Of a stretch of 64,000 bases of DNA, positions 25,064 to 33,236 are shown piece by piece. Positions within the stretch are counted from its first letter, which is position 1; the number at the start of each line of letters is the position of its first letter. The DNA is taken from NCBI GenBank assembly GCA_046331465.1, contig JAXLQV010000002.1:1488001-1552000 (forward strand). Direction: 5' to 3'. The notes below the pieces were generated by a model. It had not been told where the DNA came from. It ran no database searches and was given only the letters and a program-made list of their open reading frames with translations. Both the position numbers and the translations under genes were made by a program. Origin of the DNA: UBA5066 sp046331465 (lineage in GTDB: Bacteria; Acidobacteriota; Thermoanaerobaculia; UBA5066).

Positions 25064-28000
25064 ATGGCGGTCCGCGCGACGGGTTACCGGGAGATCCCGT
25101 TCAACTACACGTCGGCGGACGACGCCCGGGTCGTGGCGCTCCTCCTGGGCGACGGGACCTGGGCGAGGCTCGAGGAGCTCCGGGCCCGAAGGGTGACGGG
25201 CCGGAGTGCGCGCCTCCTGATGCGCTTCCTCGGCGAGGTCTTCATCCACCGGCGGAACGCCTACCTCTTCGAGGAGCTCCTCGCGAGCCCGAAGCGGCAG
25301 GCGAAGCTCCTCGGTGGCCTCGAGGCCGACCTCGGCGACATCGAGGCGAAGGCGGCCGGCGAGCCGGTCGTCGGCGAGATCCTCGCCGCCTGCCGGGGGC
25401 TCCTCGGCCGTTTCGTCGCCGAGATTCGCGAGACGCCCGTCCTGCGGAGCCGGGCGAGGCAGGCGCTCTCACCGATCGTCGGCGCCGCGAACGTCCAGTT
25501 CGACCCGTTCACCCGCGTCGCGCACGCGACGGACGCGACGGACTGGCGCCTCCACCTCCCGTTCGCCGTCGTCCGGCCCTCGGAGGAGGCCCAGGTCGCG
25601 CCGCTTCTCGCCGCGATCGGAGGGCTCGGCCTCCACGCGATCCCCCGGGGGGCGGGGACGGGGCTCACGGGCGGGGCGGTCCCGCTCGCGGAGCGCTGCG
25701 TCGTCGTCAACACGGAGGCGCTGAACCGGATCCGGAGGATCGCGACGCGGACGTTCGCGGCCGACGACGGGACGCCGTTCGAGGGCGCCGTGATGGAGCT
25801 CGAGGCGGGCGTCGTGACGGAGCACGCGATGGAGGAGGCCGAGGGGCGCGGCCTCGTCTTCGCGACGGACCCGACGAGCGCCTGGGCCTGCACGATCGGC
25901 GGGAACATCGCCGAGAACGCGGGAGGGAAGACGGCGGTCCTCTGGGGGACCTGCATCGACAACCTCCTCTCCTGGCGGACGGCCCTTCCCGACGGGCGGG
26001 TCGTCGTGACGACGCGCGAGGGGCACCCGTTCCGGAAGATTCTGCCGACCGACACGCTCCGCTTCACGATCGCCGACGCCGCGGGACGGCCCATCCGGAC
26101 GGTCGCGCTCACCGGCGAGGAGACGCGGCGCCCCGGCCTCTGGAAGGACATCACGAACAAGCTCCTCGGCGGCCTCCCGGGCCTCCAGAAGGAGGGGACC
26201 GACGGGATCGTCACGTCGGCCGAGTTCGTCCTCCACCGGCGCTACCCCGAGAGCCGGACGCTCTGCGTCGAGTTCTTCGGCCCCGACTTCGACGAGGCGA
26301 GCCGCGTCATCCTCGAGCTCGCCGACGCCTTCCCGAACCGCGGCGAGGAGGTCCTCCAGGCGCTCGAGCACTTCGACGACGAGTACGTCCGGGCGATCGG
26401 CTACCGGACGAAGGCGGCGCGGGCCGAGACGCCGAGGGCGGCGATCCTGATTGACGTCGTCGGGAAGAGCGCGGAGCAGGTGGAGCGCGGGATCGCGGCG
26501 ATCCGCGGGATCGCCTCGCGCCACGGCGGGATGGAGGTCTTCGTCGCCTCCTCGCCCGCGGAGGCGAAGCTCTTCTGGAACGACCGGAAGAAGCTCGGGG
26601 CGATCGCGCGCCGGACGAACGCCTTCAAGCTGAACGAGGACATCGTCCTCCCGCTCACGGCGCTCGCGGAGTTCGCGCGGTTCTGCGACGCCCGGAACGC
26701 CACGGAGGAGCGGACGGCGCAGCGCGACTTCGCGGAAGGGGCGCTCGAGGCGCTCGCCGCGGTGCCGCCGAAGGGGCGCCCGGAGCGGTTCGAGGAGAAG
26801 ACCGACCGTGCCCGTGCCCTCGCCGCCGAGGCGGTCGCCGCGCTCGACGCCGCCGACGCGGCGACCCTTCGTGCTCTCGCCGTCGCCGAGCGGCTGCGCG
26901 CGGAGCTGCTCGGGCTCGTCCGGGGCGCCCCCGCGCTCGAGGCGGCGGTCGAGGCGGCCTGGAAGCTCGCGCGCGAGCGGCGCATCGTCCTCGCGACGCA
27001 CATGCACGCGGGCGATGGGAACGTCCACGTGAACATCCCGGTCTTCTCGAACGACCTCCGGATGATGAAGCGCGCCGAGGAGGCCGTGGACGACGTCATG
27101 GCCGAGGTCGCGCGCCTCGGCGGCGTCTGCTCGGGCGAGCACGGCATCGGGGTCACGAAGCTGAAGTACCTCGAGCCGGAGCGGATCGCCGCCCTCGACG
27201 CCTACCGGAAGGTGGTCGACCCGGCCGGGACGATGAACCCGAAGAAGCTCTCGGACCTCGGGGCGTCCCTCTCGGTCTTCACGCCGTCGTTCAACCTCCT
27301 CGAGCTCGAGGCGCGGATCCTGCAGCACGCGCAGCTCGGCGAGCTCGCCGAGCGGGTCGCGACGTGCGTCAGGTGCGGGAAGTGCAAGCCCGACTGCTGC
27401 GTCTTCTACCCGCAGAAGGGGCTCCACTTCCACCCGCGCAACAAGAACCTCGCGGTCGGCGCGCTCGTCGAGGCGCTCCTCTACGACGCCCAGCGCGAGC
27501 GCTCCGCGCGCTTCTCGCTCCTCCCGTGGCTGACCGAGGTCGCCGACCACTGCACGCTCTGCCACAAGTGCGCGAAACCCTGCCCGGTCGACATCGACAC
27601 GGCCGACGTCTCGATCCTCGAGCGGCAGATCCTCGCCGCGCGCGGCGCGAAGGCGACGCCCCCTCCGACCCTCGCGGCGCTGACGTACCTGTCGACGACG
27701 TCGCCACTCGGGAACCGCATCCTGCGCGGCGCGATCGTCTCGGCCGGCGGCACGGCCCAGCGGCTCGCGCACGCTGCCGTCTCGCCGCTCCTCCCCGCGT
27801 TTCCGCCCGTCACGGGGCCGCTCGGCGTCCTCCGGTCGCCCGTCCCGAAGGCGGACGCCGGGACTCTCCGGGACCTCCTCCCGGAGTGCGGCCCCGACGA
27901 GGCGATCGTCCTCGAGCCGGGGCGCGACGCGGCCGCCAACGTCTTCTACTTCCCGGGCTGCGGCAGCGAGCGGCTCTACTCGACCGTCGCGATGGCGGCC

Positions 28001-28681
28001 ACCCACGTCCTCCTCGAGAGCGGCTGCCGCGTCGTCCTCCCGCCGCCGTTCCTCTGCTGCGGCTTCCCGCACCGGGCCAACGCGAAGGAGGAGGCGCACG
28101 GGAAGATCGTCCTCAGGGACGTCATCGTCTTCTCGCAGATCCGGGCGATGCTCCGGCACCTCTCCTTCGACGCCGTCGTCGTCACCTGCGGCACCTGCAT
28201 GGAGGCGCTCGAGAAGATGGAGGCCGGGAAGGTCTTCGGCTGCGACGTCGTCGACGCCGTCGCGTTCGCCGGGAGTCGCGGGCTCGCGTTGCCGAAGGAC
28301 GGCACGGCGCTCTACCACACCCCCTGCCACGACTCGTTCGACGGCGCGGGCCTCGCGGTCCTCGGCGCGGCGCTCGGCGTCGCAGCGACCGAGATACCGC
28401 ACTGCTGTTCCGAGGCCGGGACGCTCGCGCTCTCGCGCCCCGACATCGCCGAGGCGATGCGCCACAGGAAGCGCGAGGCGCTCTCCGAGGCGAAGGGGAC
28501 GGCCACAGGGCGCCCCGTCGTCCTGACGAACTGCCCCTCGTGCCTGACGGGGCTCAAGCGGAACGAGGACCTCGGCGTCGAGCCGAGGCACGTCGCCGTC
28601 GAGGCCGCACGTCGTCTCTCTGCCGACTGGCGCACGCTCTTCGCCGAGAGGGCGCGAAGCGCCGCCGTGGTCCGGTTCTGA
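25064..28681 (+). CDS. DUF3683 FAD-linked oxidase / Fe-S / CCG-domain fusion oxidoreductase
   Basis: A 1205-residue protein combining four parts. The N-terminal 100 residues (REIPFNYTSADDARVVALLLG, TGRSARLLMRFLGE) match DUF3683. Next is a GlcD/D-lactate dehydrogenase-type FAD oxidase with GAGTGLTGGAVPL near residue 197, GDGNVHVNIPVFSND and SGEHGIGVTKLKYLEPER. Two [4Fe-4S] sites follow (C768/771/774/778 and C830/833/836/840). The C-terminus has GlpC-like CCG domains: CCGFPHRAN, CGTCMEALEKM, CHDSFDGAG, CCSEAGTLALSRPDIAE and CPSCLTGLKRN. It is likely a quinone-linked 2-hydroxyacid dehydrogenase with all electron-transfer parts in one chain. Substrate unproven. ATG 25064 lacks an SD; a GTG at 25046 is the alternative. 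Confidence 0.9.
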   Translation: MAVRATGYREIPFNYTSADDARVVALLLGDGTWARLEELRARRVTGRSARLLMRFLGEVFIHRRNAYLFEELLASPKRQAKLLGGLEADLGDIEAKAAGEPVVGEILAACRGLLGRFVAEIRETPVLRSRARQALSPIVGAANVQFDPFTRVAHATDATDWRLHLPFAVVRPSEEAQVAPLLAAIGGLGLHAIPRGAGTGLTGGAVPLAERCVVVNTEALNRIRRIATRTFAADDGTPFEGAVMELEAGVVTEHAMEEAEGRGLVFATDPTSAWACTIGGNIAENAGGKTAVLWGTCIDNLLSWRTALPDGRVVVTTREGHPFRKILPTDTLRFTIADAAGRPIRTVALTGEETRRPGLWKDITNKLLGGLPGLQKEGTDGIVTSAEFVLHRRYPESRTLCVEFFGPDFDEASRVILELADAFPNRGEEVLQALEHFDDEYVRAIGYRTKAARAETPRAAILIDVVGKSAEQVERGIAAIRGIASRHGGMEVFVASSPAEAKLFWNDRKKLGAIARRTNAFKLNEDIVLPLTALAEFARFCDARNATEERTAQRDFAEGALEALAAVPPKGRPERFEEKTDRARALAAEAVAALDAADAATLRALAVAERLRAELLGLVRGAPALEAAVEAAWKLARERRIVLATHMHAGDGNVHVNIPVFSNDLRMMKRAEEAVDDVMAEVARLGGVCSGEHGIGVTKLKYLEPERIAALDAYRKVVDPAGTMNPKKLSDLGASLSVFTPSFNLLELEARILQHAQLGELAERVATCVRCGKCKPDCCVFYPQKGLHFHPRNKNLAVGALVEALLYDAQRERSARFSLLPWLTEVADHCTLCHKCAKPCPVDIDTADVSILERQILAARGAKATPPPTLAALTYLSTTSPLGNRILRGAIVSAGGTAQRLAHAAVSPLLPAFPPVTGPLGVLRSPVPKADAGTLRDLLPECGPDEAIVLEPGRDAAANVFYFPGCGSERLYSTVAMAATHVLLESGCRVVLPPPFLCCGFPHRANAKEEAHGKIVLRDVIVFSQIRAMLRHLSFDAVVVTCGTCMEALEKMEAGKVFGCDVVDAVAFAGSRGLALPKDGTALYHTPCHDSFDGAGLAVLGAALGVAATEIPHCCSEAGTLALSRPDIAEAMRHRKREALSEAKGTATGRPVVLTNCPSCLTGLKRNEDLGVEPRHVAVEAARRLSADWRTLFAERARSAAVVRF

Positions 28682-28704
28682 AAGCTCGTCCCCGAGGAGT
28701 CGAA

Positions 28705-30696
28705 ATGAAGCCGTTCCCGAATCGCCTCGTCCTCGCCCTGCTCGCACCCGCCCTCGCCGCGCTCTCGCTGCCCGGCGCCGCACTCGCGCAGGGGGCGAAG
28801 AAGAAGGAGGCCGCGCCGAAGCCCACGAGCGCGGGCCTCCCGAGCGAGACGCCCGAGAAGTTCGCCCCCGTCACGGAGAGCTGGGACCACGTCCGGCGCG
28901 AGGTGATGATCCCGATGCGCGACGGGGTGAAGCTGAGCACGGTGATCCTCGTGCCGAAAGGGGCCAAGGGGGCGCCGATCCTCCTGACGCGGACCCCGTA
29001 CGACGCGAAGAAGCTGACGAGCCACGCGCGGAGCGCTCACCTCGCCCCGATGCTCCAGGGATACGACAACGCGACGGACGTCATCGTCGAGCGGGGCTAC
29101 ATCCGCGTCGTCCAGGACGTGCGCGGGAAGTACGGCTCCGAGGGGGACTACGTCATGAACCGGCCCCTCCACGGGCCGTGGAACCCGACCGCCGTCGACC
29201 ATTCGACGGACACGTGGGACACGATCGACTGGCTCGTGAAGAACGTCCCGGAGTCGAACGGGAAGGTCGGGATCCTCGGCATCTCGTACGACGGCTTCCT
29301 GCCGCTCATGGCGCTCGTGAACCCGCACCCGGCGCTGAAGGTCTCCGTCCCGATGAACCCGATGGTCGACGGTTGGATGGGCGACGACTGGTTCCACAAC
29401 GGGGCCTTCCGCCAGCAGAACCTGCCGTACATCCACGACCAGGAGGCGTCGCGGGGAAACGACGTCCTCTGGTGGACGACCCACTACGACGACTACGACA
29501 TGTACCTCAAGGCGGGCTCGGCGGGAGAGCTGGGGCGGCAGCGCGGCCTCGAGCAGGTCGGCTTCTGGCGGAAGATCCTCGCCCACCCCTCCTACGACGC
29601 GTTCTGGCGGGAGCAGGCGATGGACCGGATCCTGGCCGCCCAGCCGCTGAAGGTCCCCGTGATGATCGTCCACAGCCTCTGGGACCAGGAGGACATCTAC
29701 GGCGCGATCGCCGTCTGGAAGGCTCTCGCGCCGAAGGACACGGCGGGCGACAAGGTCCGCCTCGTCCTCGGCCCCTGGTACCACGGCCAGTCGATCGACG
29801 ACGGCAGCGCGCTCGGCGCGATCCGCTTCGGGAGCGACACGGCGCTCGCGTTCCGCCGCGACGTCCTCGGGCCGTTCCTCGACGAGCACCTCAAGGACGG
29901 GGCCCCGAAGGCCGACGTCGCCAGGGTCACGGCGTTCGAGACGGGGACGAACGTCTGGCGCCGCCTGCCCGACTGGCCGGCGGGCTGCGCGACCGGCTGC
30001 CGAACGAAGGCGACGCTGCTCTACCTCCGCGCGGGGCTCGGCCTCGCGTTCGAGGCGCCGAAGGCCGGGGATGCGGGCTACGAGGAGTGGGTCTCCGATC
30101 CCGCCAAGCCGGTGCCGTACCGGCTGCGCCCGGTCCAGGCGATGGGCTACGACGACTTCAAGAGCTGGTCGCGCTGGCTCGTCGACGACCAGCGCGAGGC
30201 GTCGGGACGCCCCGACGTCGTCGCGTTCGTCTCGGACGTCCTGACCTCGCCCATGAAGATCAGCGGCGCGCCGGTGGCGAACCTCGTCGCCTCCACGAGC
30301 GGCAGCGACTCGGACTGGGTCGTCAAGCTGATCGACGTCTACCCCGACGAGGTGGCCGCGCAGCCGGAGATGGGCGGCTACCAGCTCATGGTCTCGGCCG
30401 ACGTCTTCCGGGGGCGCTACCGCGAGAGCCTCGAGACGCCGAAGGCGCTCGAGCCGAACGCGCCGCTCCTCTACCGCTTCGCCCTCCCGACGGCGAACCA
30501 CGTCTTCAAGCCGGGGCACCGGGTCATGGTGCAGGTGCAGTCGAGCTGGTTCCCGCTCTACGACCGCAACCCGCAGACCTTCGTCCCGAGCATCTTCGAG
30601 GCGAAGCCGGGGGACTACCGGAAGGCCGTCCAGCGCGTCCACCACGCGCCCGGTGCGGCGAGCTACGTCGAGCTGCCGCTCGTGACGGCGGACTGA
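28705..30696 (+). CDS. exported CocE/NonD family alpha/beta hydrolase
   Basis: A 663-residue protein with a signal peptide (LVLALLAPALAALSLPGAALAQ). It matches the X-Pro dipeptidyl-peptidase/CocE family: REVMIPMRDGVKLSTVILVPKG, the oxyanion-region YIRVVQDVRGKYGSEG, nucleophile S194 in GILGISYDGFLP, an Asp in HSLWDQEDIYGA and a His in GPWYHGQS. A C-terminal jelly-roll domain follows (from about residue 450 to the end), as usual. These enzymes cleave esters, amides or acyl-peptides; this one would act outside the cytoplasm. ATG 28705 has GAGGAG six bases upstream, and it begins 24 bases after the oxidoreductase stop codon, so the two may be cotranscribed. Confidence 0.9.
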   Translation: MKPFPNRLVLALLAPALAALSLPGAALAQGAKKKEAAPKPTSAGLPSETPEKFAPVTESWDHVRREVMIPMRDGVKLSTVILVPKGAKGAPILLTRTPYDAKKLTSHARSAHLAPMLQGYDNATDVIVERGYIRVVQDVRGKYGSEGDYVMNRPLHGPWNPTAVDHSTDTWDTIDWLVKNVPESNGKVGILGISYDGFLPLMALVNPHPALKVSVPMNPMVDGWMGDDWFHNGAFRQQNLPYIHDQEASRGNDVLWWTTHYDDYDMYLKAGSAGELGRQRGLEQVGFWRKILAHPSYDAFWREQAMDRILAAQPLKVPVMIVHSLWDQEDIYGAIAVWKALAPKDTAGDKVRLVLGPWYHGQSIDDGSALGAIRFGSDTALAFRRDVLGPFLDEHLKDGAPKADVARVTAFETGTNVWRRLPDWPAGCATGCRTKATLLYLRAGLGLAFEAPKAGDAGYEEWVSDPAKPVPYRLRPVQAMGYDDFKSWSRWLVDDQREASGRPDVVAFVSDVLTSPMKISGAPVANLVASTSGSDSDWVVKLIDVYPDEVAAQPEMGGYQLMVSADVFRGRYRESLETPKALEPNAPLLYRFALPTANHVFKPGHRVMVQVQSSWFPLYDRNPQTFVPSIFEAKPGDYRKAVQRVHHAPGAASYVELPLVTAD

Positions 30697-30718
30697 GGAA
30701 GACGGAAGGGCGGGGCGC

Positions 30719-32098
30719 TCAGCGGAGCGCGCGGGCGCCCTCGCACCCCTTCTCGTATTTCTGCGCGCAGGCCTTCTCGAAGAGGGCGAGCGCCCGCGCC
30801 CGGTCCTTCGCCACGCCCCGCCCGTCGCGGGCGAGAGCGCCGAGCCTGTAGCAGCTCTGGCCGTCGTCGCTGTCGCACCCTGTCCCGAACCAGCGGGAGG
30901 CCTCGGCCGGGTCCTCCGCGACCCCCTCGCCGTTGTCGTAGAGCGATCCCACCATGCCGCACGCCCACGCGCTCTTCAGGCCGCACGCCTTCCGGTAGGC
31001 GGCCATGGCCTTGCCGAGGTCGACGGCGACGCCCTCTCCCTTGTGGTACGCCCACCCGGACTGCCCGCAGTCGAAGCGCTCGTCGAAGCCGCAGGCGAAC
31101 TCATACCGGGCCGCATGGACCGCTGCCCAGTCGGCGGGACGCCCCGCCCGGAGGAAGCGCCCGTACCAGGTCTCGCACGGTCCGCCCGGGGAGAGTGCGG
31201 CGACGACGCTCGCGCGTCCCTTCCGCATCGTCTCGGTGTCGTTCCGGATCCGGTCGGGAGTCATGACGCGCTGGAGCGCCTCGAGAGGCTTCTCCCCGGC
31301 CTCGTTCGCGAGGCGCGGGTTCGCGCCGCTGGCGCAGAGCGAGAAGATCGAGCCGAGCTCCGTGCAGTTCGCGGCCTCGTGGAGGGGGGTGTCGCCAATA
31401 CGCTGTCCCGGGAAGGCGCTCGCCGAGGCCACGCTGCGGGCATTCGGGTCGGCTCCCGCCTCGAGCAGCACCTCGACGGGGCGGGCCCCGCAGCTTCCTG
31501 CGGCCGCGTGCATGGGCGTGAGCCCGCGGAAGTCGGCGGCACCGAGCGCGGCGGCGTCCGAGGCGAAGAGACGCAGGAGAGCTTCGTCGTCGACGCTCAG
31601 CCTGGGCGAGTAATTCAGGGACAGGAGAGAAGACATCGTCTCGCCGGTGCGCGCCCAGGTGCGCGGGGAGAGCCGCGCTCCGTGGGCCACGAGCGCCTTC
31701 GCGAGAGCGAGCGTCGTCCCGTCGCGCGGTTCGACGCGGACGAGGATGTCGAGGGGGACCTCGCCGGACTCGAGGGCGAAGTTGGGGTCGGCCCCCGCGG
31801 AGAGGAGGGCCTCGACGGTCGCTCCGTTGCGGACCCTCAGGGCGGCGGTGAGGGCGGTGTCGGTGAGGGCGCGCATCGCGCCTTTTCGCTTCCCCGTGGT
31901 CCAGCGCTCTCCGTTCGCGGCCTGCGGGTCCTTCGCGAGGATCGCCTTCAGCGCCTCGACGTCGCCGCGCTCGGCGGCCAGCACGGCCTCGAGCCCCGCC
32001 GCATCGTGCTTCGAGGCCTCGCGGGCCTCCTCGATCCAGCCGCAGGAAACCACGAAGAGAGAGAGGAGCCCCGTTCCGAGGAGCCTTGTCCTGCGCAT
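30719..32098 (-). CDS. ankyrin-repeat plus Sel1-repeat lipoprotein
   Basis: A 459-residue protein. The N-terminus MRRTRLLGTGLLSLFVVSCG is a lipoprotein signal with the cysteine at residue 19. Residues about 35-300 contain ankyrin repeats (AALRVRNGATVEALLSAGADPN, TPMHAAAGSCGARPVEVLLEAGADPN, DTPLHEAANCTEL). Residues about 330-459 contain Sel1-like repeats with regular cysteines (AYRKACGLKSAWACGMVGSLYDNGEGV, GTGCDSDDGQSCYRLGALARDGRGV, FEKACAQKYEKGCEGA), which likely form disulfides. It is a periplasmic scaffold or inhibitor-type protein; partner unknown. No SD precedes ATG 32098; a TAGAAT lies nine bases upstream instead. Confidence 0.85.
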   Translation of the reverse strand: MRRTRLLGTGLLSLFVVSCGWIEEAREASKHDAAGLEAVLAAERGDVEALKAILAKDPQAANGERWTTGKRKGAMRALTDTALTAALRVRNGATVEALLSAGADPNFALESGEVPLDILVRVEPRDGTTLALAKALVAHGARLSPRTWARTGETMSSLLSLNYSPRLSVDDEALLRLFASDAAALGAADFRGLTPMHAAAGSCGARPVEVLLEAGADPNARSVASASAFPGQRIGDTPLHEAANCTELGSIFSLCASGANPRLANEAGEKPLEALQRVMTPDRIRNDTETMRKGRASVVAALSPGGPCETWYGRFLRAGRPADWAAVHAARYEFACGFDERFDCGQSGWAYHKGEGVAVDLGKAMAAYRKACGLKSAWACGMVGSLYDNGEGVAEDPAEASRWFGTGCDSDDGQSCYRLGALARDGRGVAKDRARALALFEKACAQKYEKGCEGARALR

Positions 32099-32107
32099 GG
32101 CGGAACG

Positions 32108-32113
32108 ATTCTA
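32108..32113 (-). promoter_or_regulatory. -10 element TAGAAT, leaderless configuration
   Basis: On the minus strand TAGAAT is separated from the ATG at 32098 by nine bases with no ribosome binding site between. Confidence 0.55.
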
Positions 32114-32147
32114 GGACTCCGGTCGCGAGCGGTCGGTCCCGAATCGT

Positions 32148-33179
32148 TCAGGAGACAGCGGGTCTTCCGGCGCCACGCCAGGCGAACGAGACACTCATCG
32201 ACGCGGGCGCGGCCGAGCGGAGGGCCGCCGCGCCGAGGAGCGGCACGACGGAAGGGGACGGGTCGTGCGTGAGGCGGATCCGGACGATCGACGCCGGGTC
32301 GAGGCGCGCGAGCGCCTCGTGCAGGCCCGCGTCGAACGACGCGGCGTCGTCGCCCGGGTCGAGCTCGAGCTCGACCATCGGCCGGACCGGCAGCTCGCGG
32401 AACGCCCACGTCGCGAATCCGCCGGGCGCGCCGTTCCGGCCGAGCTCGAGAAGGAACGTCCCCTTCGGCTCGTTCCGCTCAGCGAAGGAGGTCCGGTCGG
32501 TCGACCCGGCGAAGAGGACGGGCGAGGCGAGGGGGCGGCCTGCGAGATCGCGGACGAGGACCTGCGCGCGGTGGATGTGCCCGGAGAGGACGGCCGCGAA
32601 GCCCGGCGGGACGTCGCGCCCGCGGACGACGTCGGCCCCGTCGCGGAACGTGAAACCGACCGGGCCGACCTTCGATCCCTCGACCGCCTGGTGGAGGCAG
32701 AGGAGGCGGACGTCGGCCGCGACGTCCGCGTGCCCCGTCGCCCCGAGGAGGGCGGGGAAGCTCGTCCGCACGTCGGGCGCGAACGGGATGCCGGAGATCG
32801 CGAAGTCGAGGCCGTCGCGGCGGACGACGAAGGTCCGCGGGCGGTCGAAGACGCGGATTCGCGGGTGCGTCAGGAGGAGGCCACGCGGCAAGCTCGAGCG
32901 CTCGTGGTTCCCGGGGACCCAGAAGAGGTCGACGCCGGCGTCGGCGAGCTCCGCGAGGCGCGAGAAGACCCTCTCCGCGAGCCAGGCCGGGATCCGGCTC
33001 CGGTAGAAGAGGTCGCCGCCGTGGACGACGACGCCGGCCTCGCCGCTCACGGCCGGCTCGAGCGCCCGCTCGAAGCTCTCGAAGAGGTCGTCCCCGCGCC
33101 GGCGCCGCTCGACCCTCGGCCTCGACGGGAGGTCGAGGCCGAGGTGCGTGTCGGAGAGGAAGAGGACCCGGAGCGGCAT
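32148..33179 (-). CDS. SbcD-like metallophosphoesterase
   Basis: A 343-residue protein of the calcineurin-like phosphoesterase fold in the SbcD/Mre11 nuclease manner. The metal motifs are LFLSDTHLGLD, VVHGGDLFYRSR, WVPGNHERS, LCLHQAVEGS and AVLSGHIHRAQ, and FAGSTDRTSFAERNE corresponds to the segment after the last histidine in SbcD. No SbcC-type ATPase gene is adjacent, so a solitary DNA exonuclease or another phosphoesterase are both possible. ATG 33179 has no SD; TAGGCT lies eight bases upstream on the minus strand. It is upstream of and in the same direction as the ankyrin lipoprotein. Confidence 0.85.
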   Translation of the reverse strand: MPLRVLFLSDTHLGLDLPSRPRVERRRRGDDLFESFERALEPAVSGEAGVVVHGGDLFYRSRIPAWLAERVFSRLAELADAGVDLFWVPGNHERSSLPRGLLLTHPRIRVFDRPRTFVVRRDGLDFAISGIPFAPDVRTSFPALLGATGHADVAADVRLLCLHQAVEGSKVGPVGFTFRDGADVVRGRDVPPGFAAVLSGHIHRAQVLVRDLAGRPLASPVLFAGSTDRTSFAERNEPKGTFLLELGRNGAPGGFATWAFRELPVRPMVELELDPGDDAASFDAGLHEALARLDPASIVRIRLTHDPSPSVVPLLGAAALRSAAPASMSVSFAWRGAGRPAVS

Positions 33180-33187
33180 CGCGCCCG

Positions 33188-33193
33188 AGCCTA
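33188..33193 (-). promoter_or_regulatory. -10 element TAGGCT, leaderless configuration
   Basis: On the minus strand TAGGCT is eight bases from the ATG at 33179 and no ribosome binding site lies between. Confidence 0.45.
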
Positions 33194-33236
33194 CACGCCC
33201 GTCCCTCCGTTCGTGCCGCCCGCTCCTCCTTCGTCC

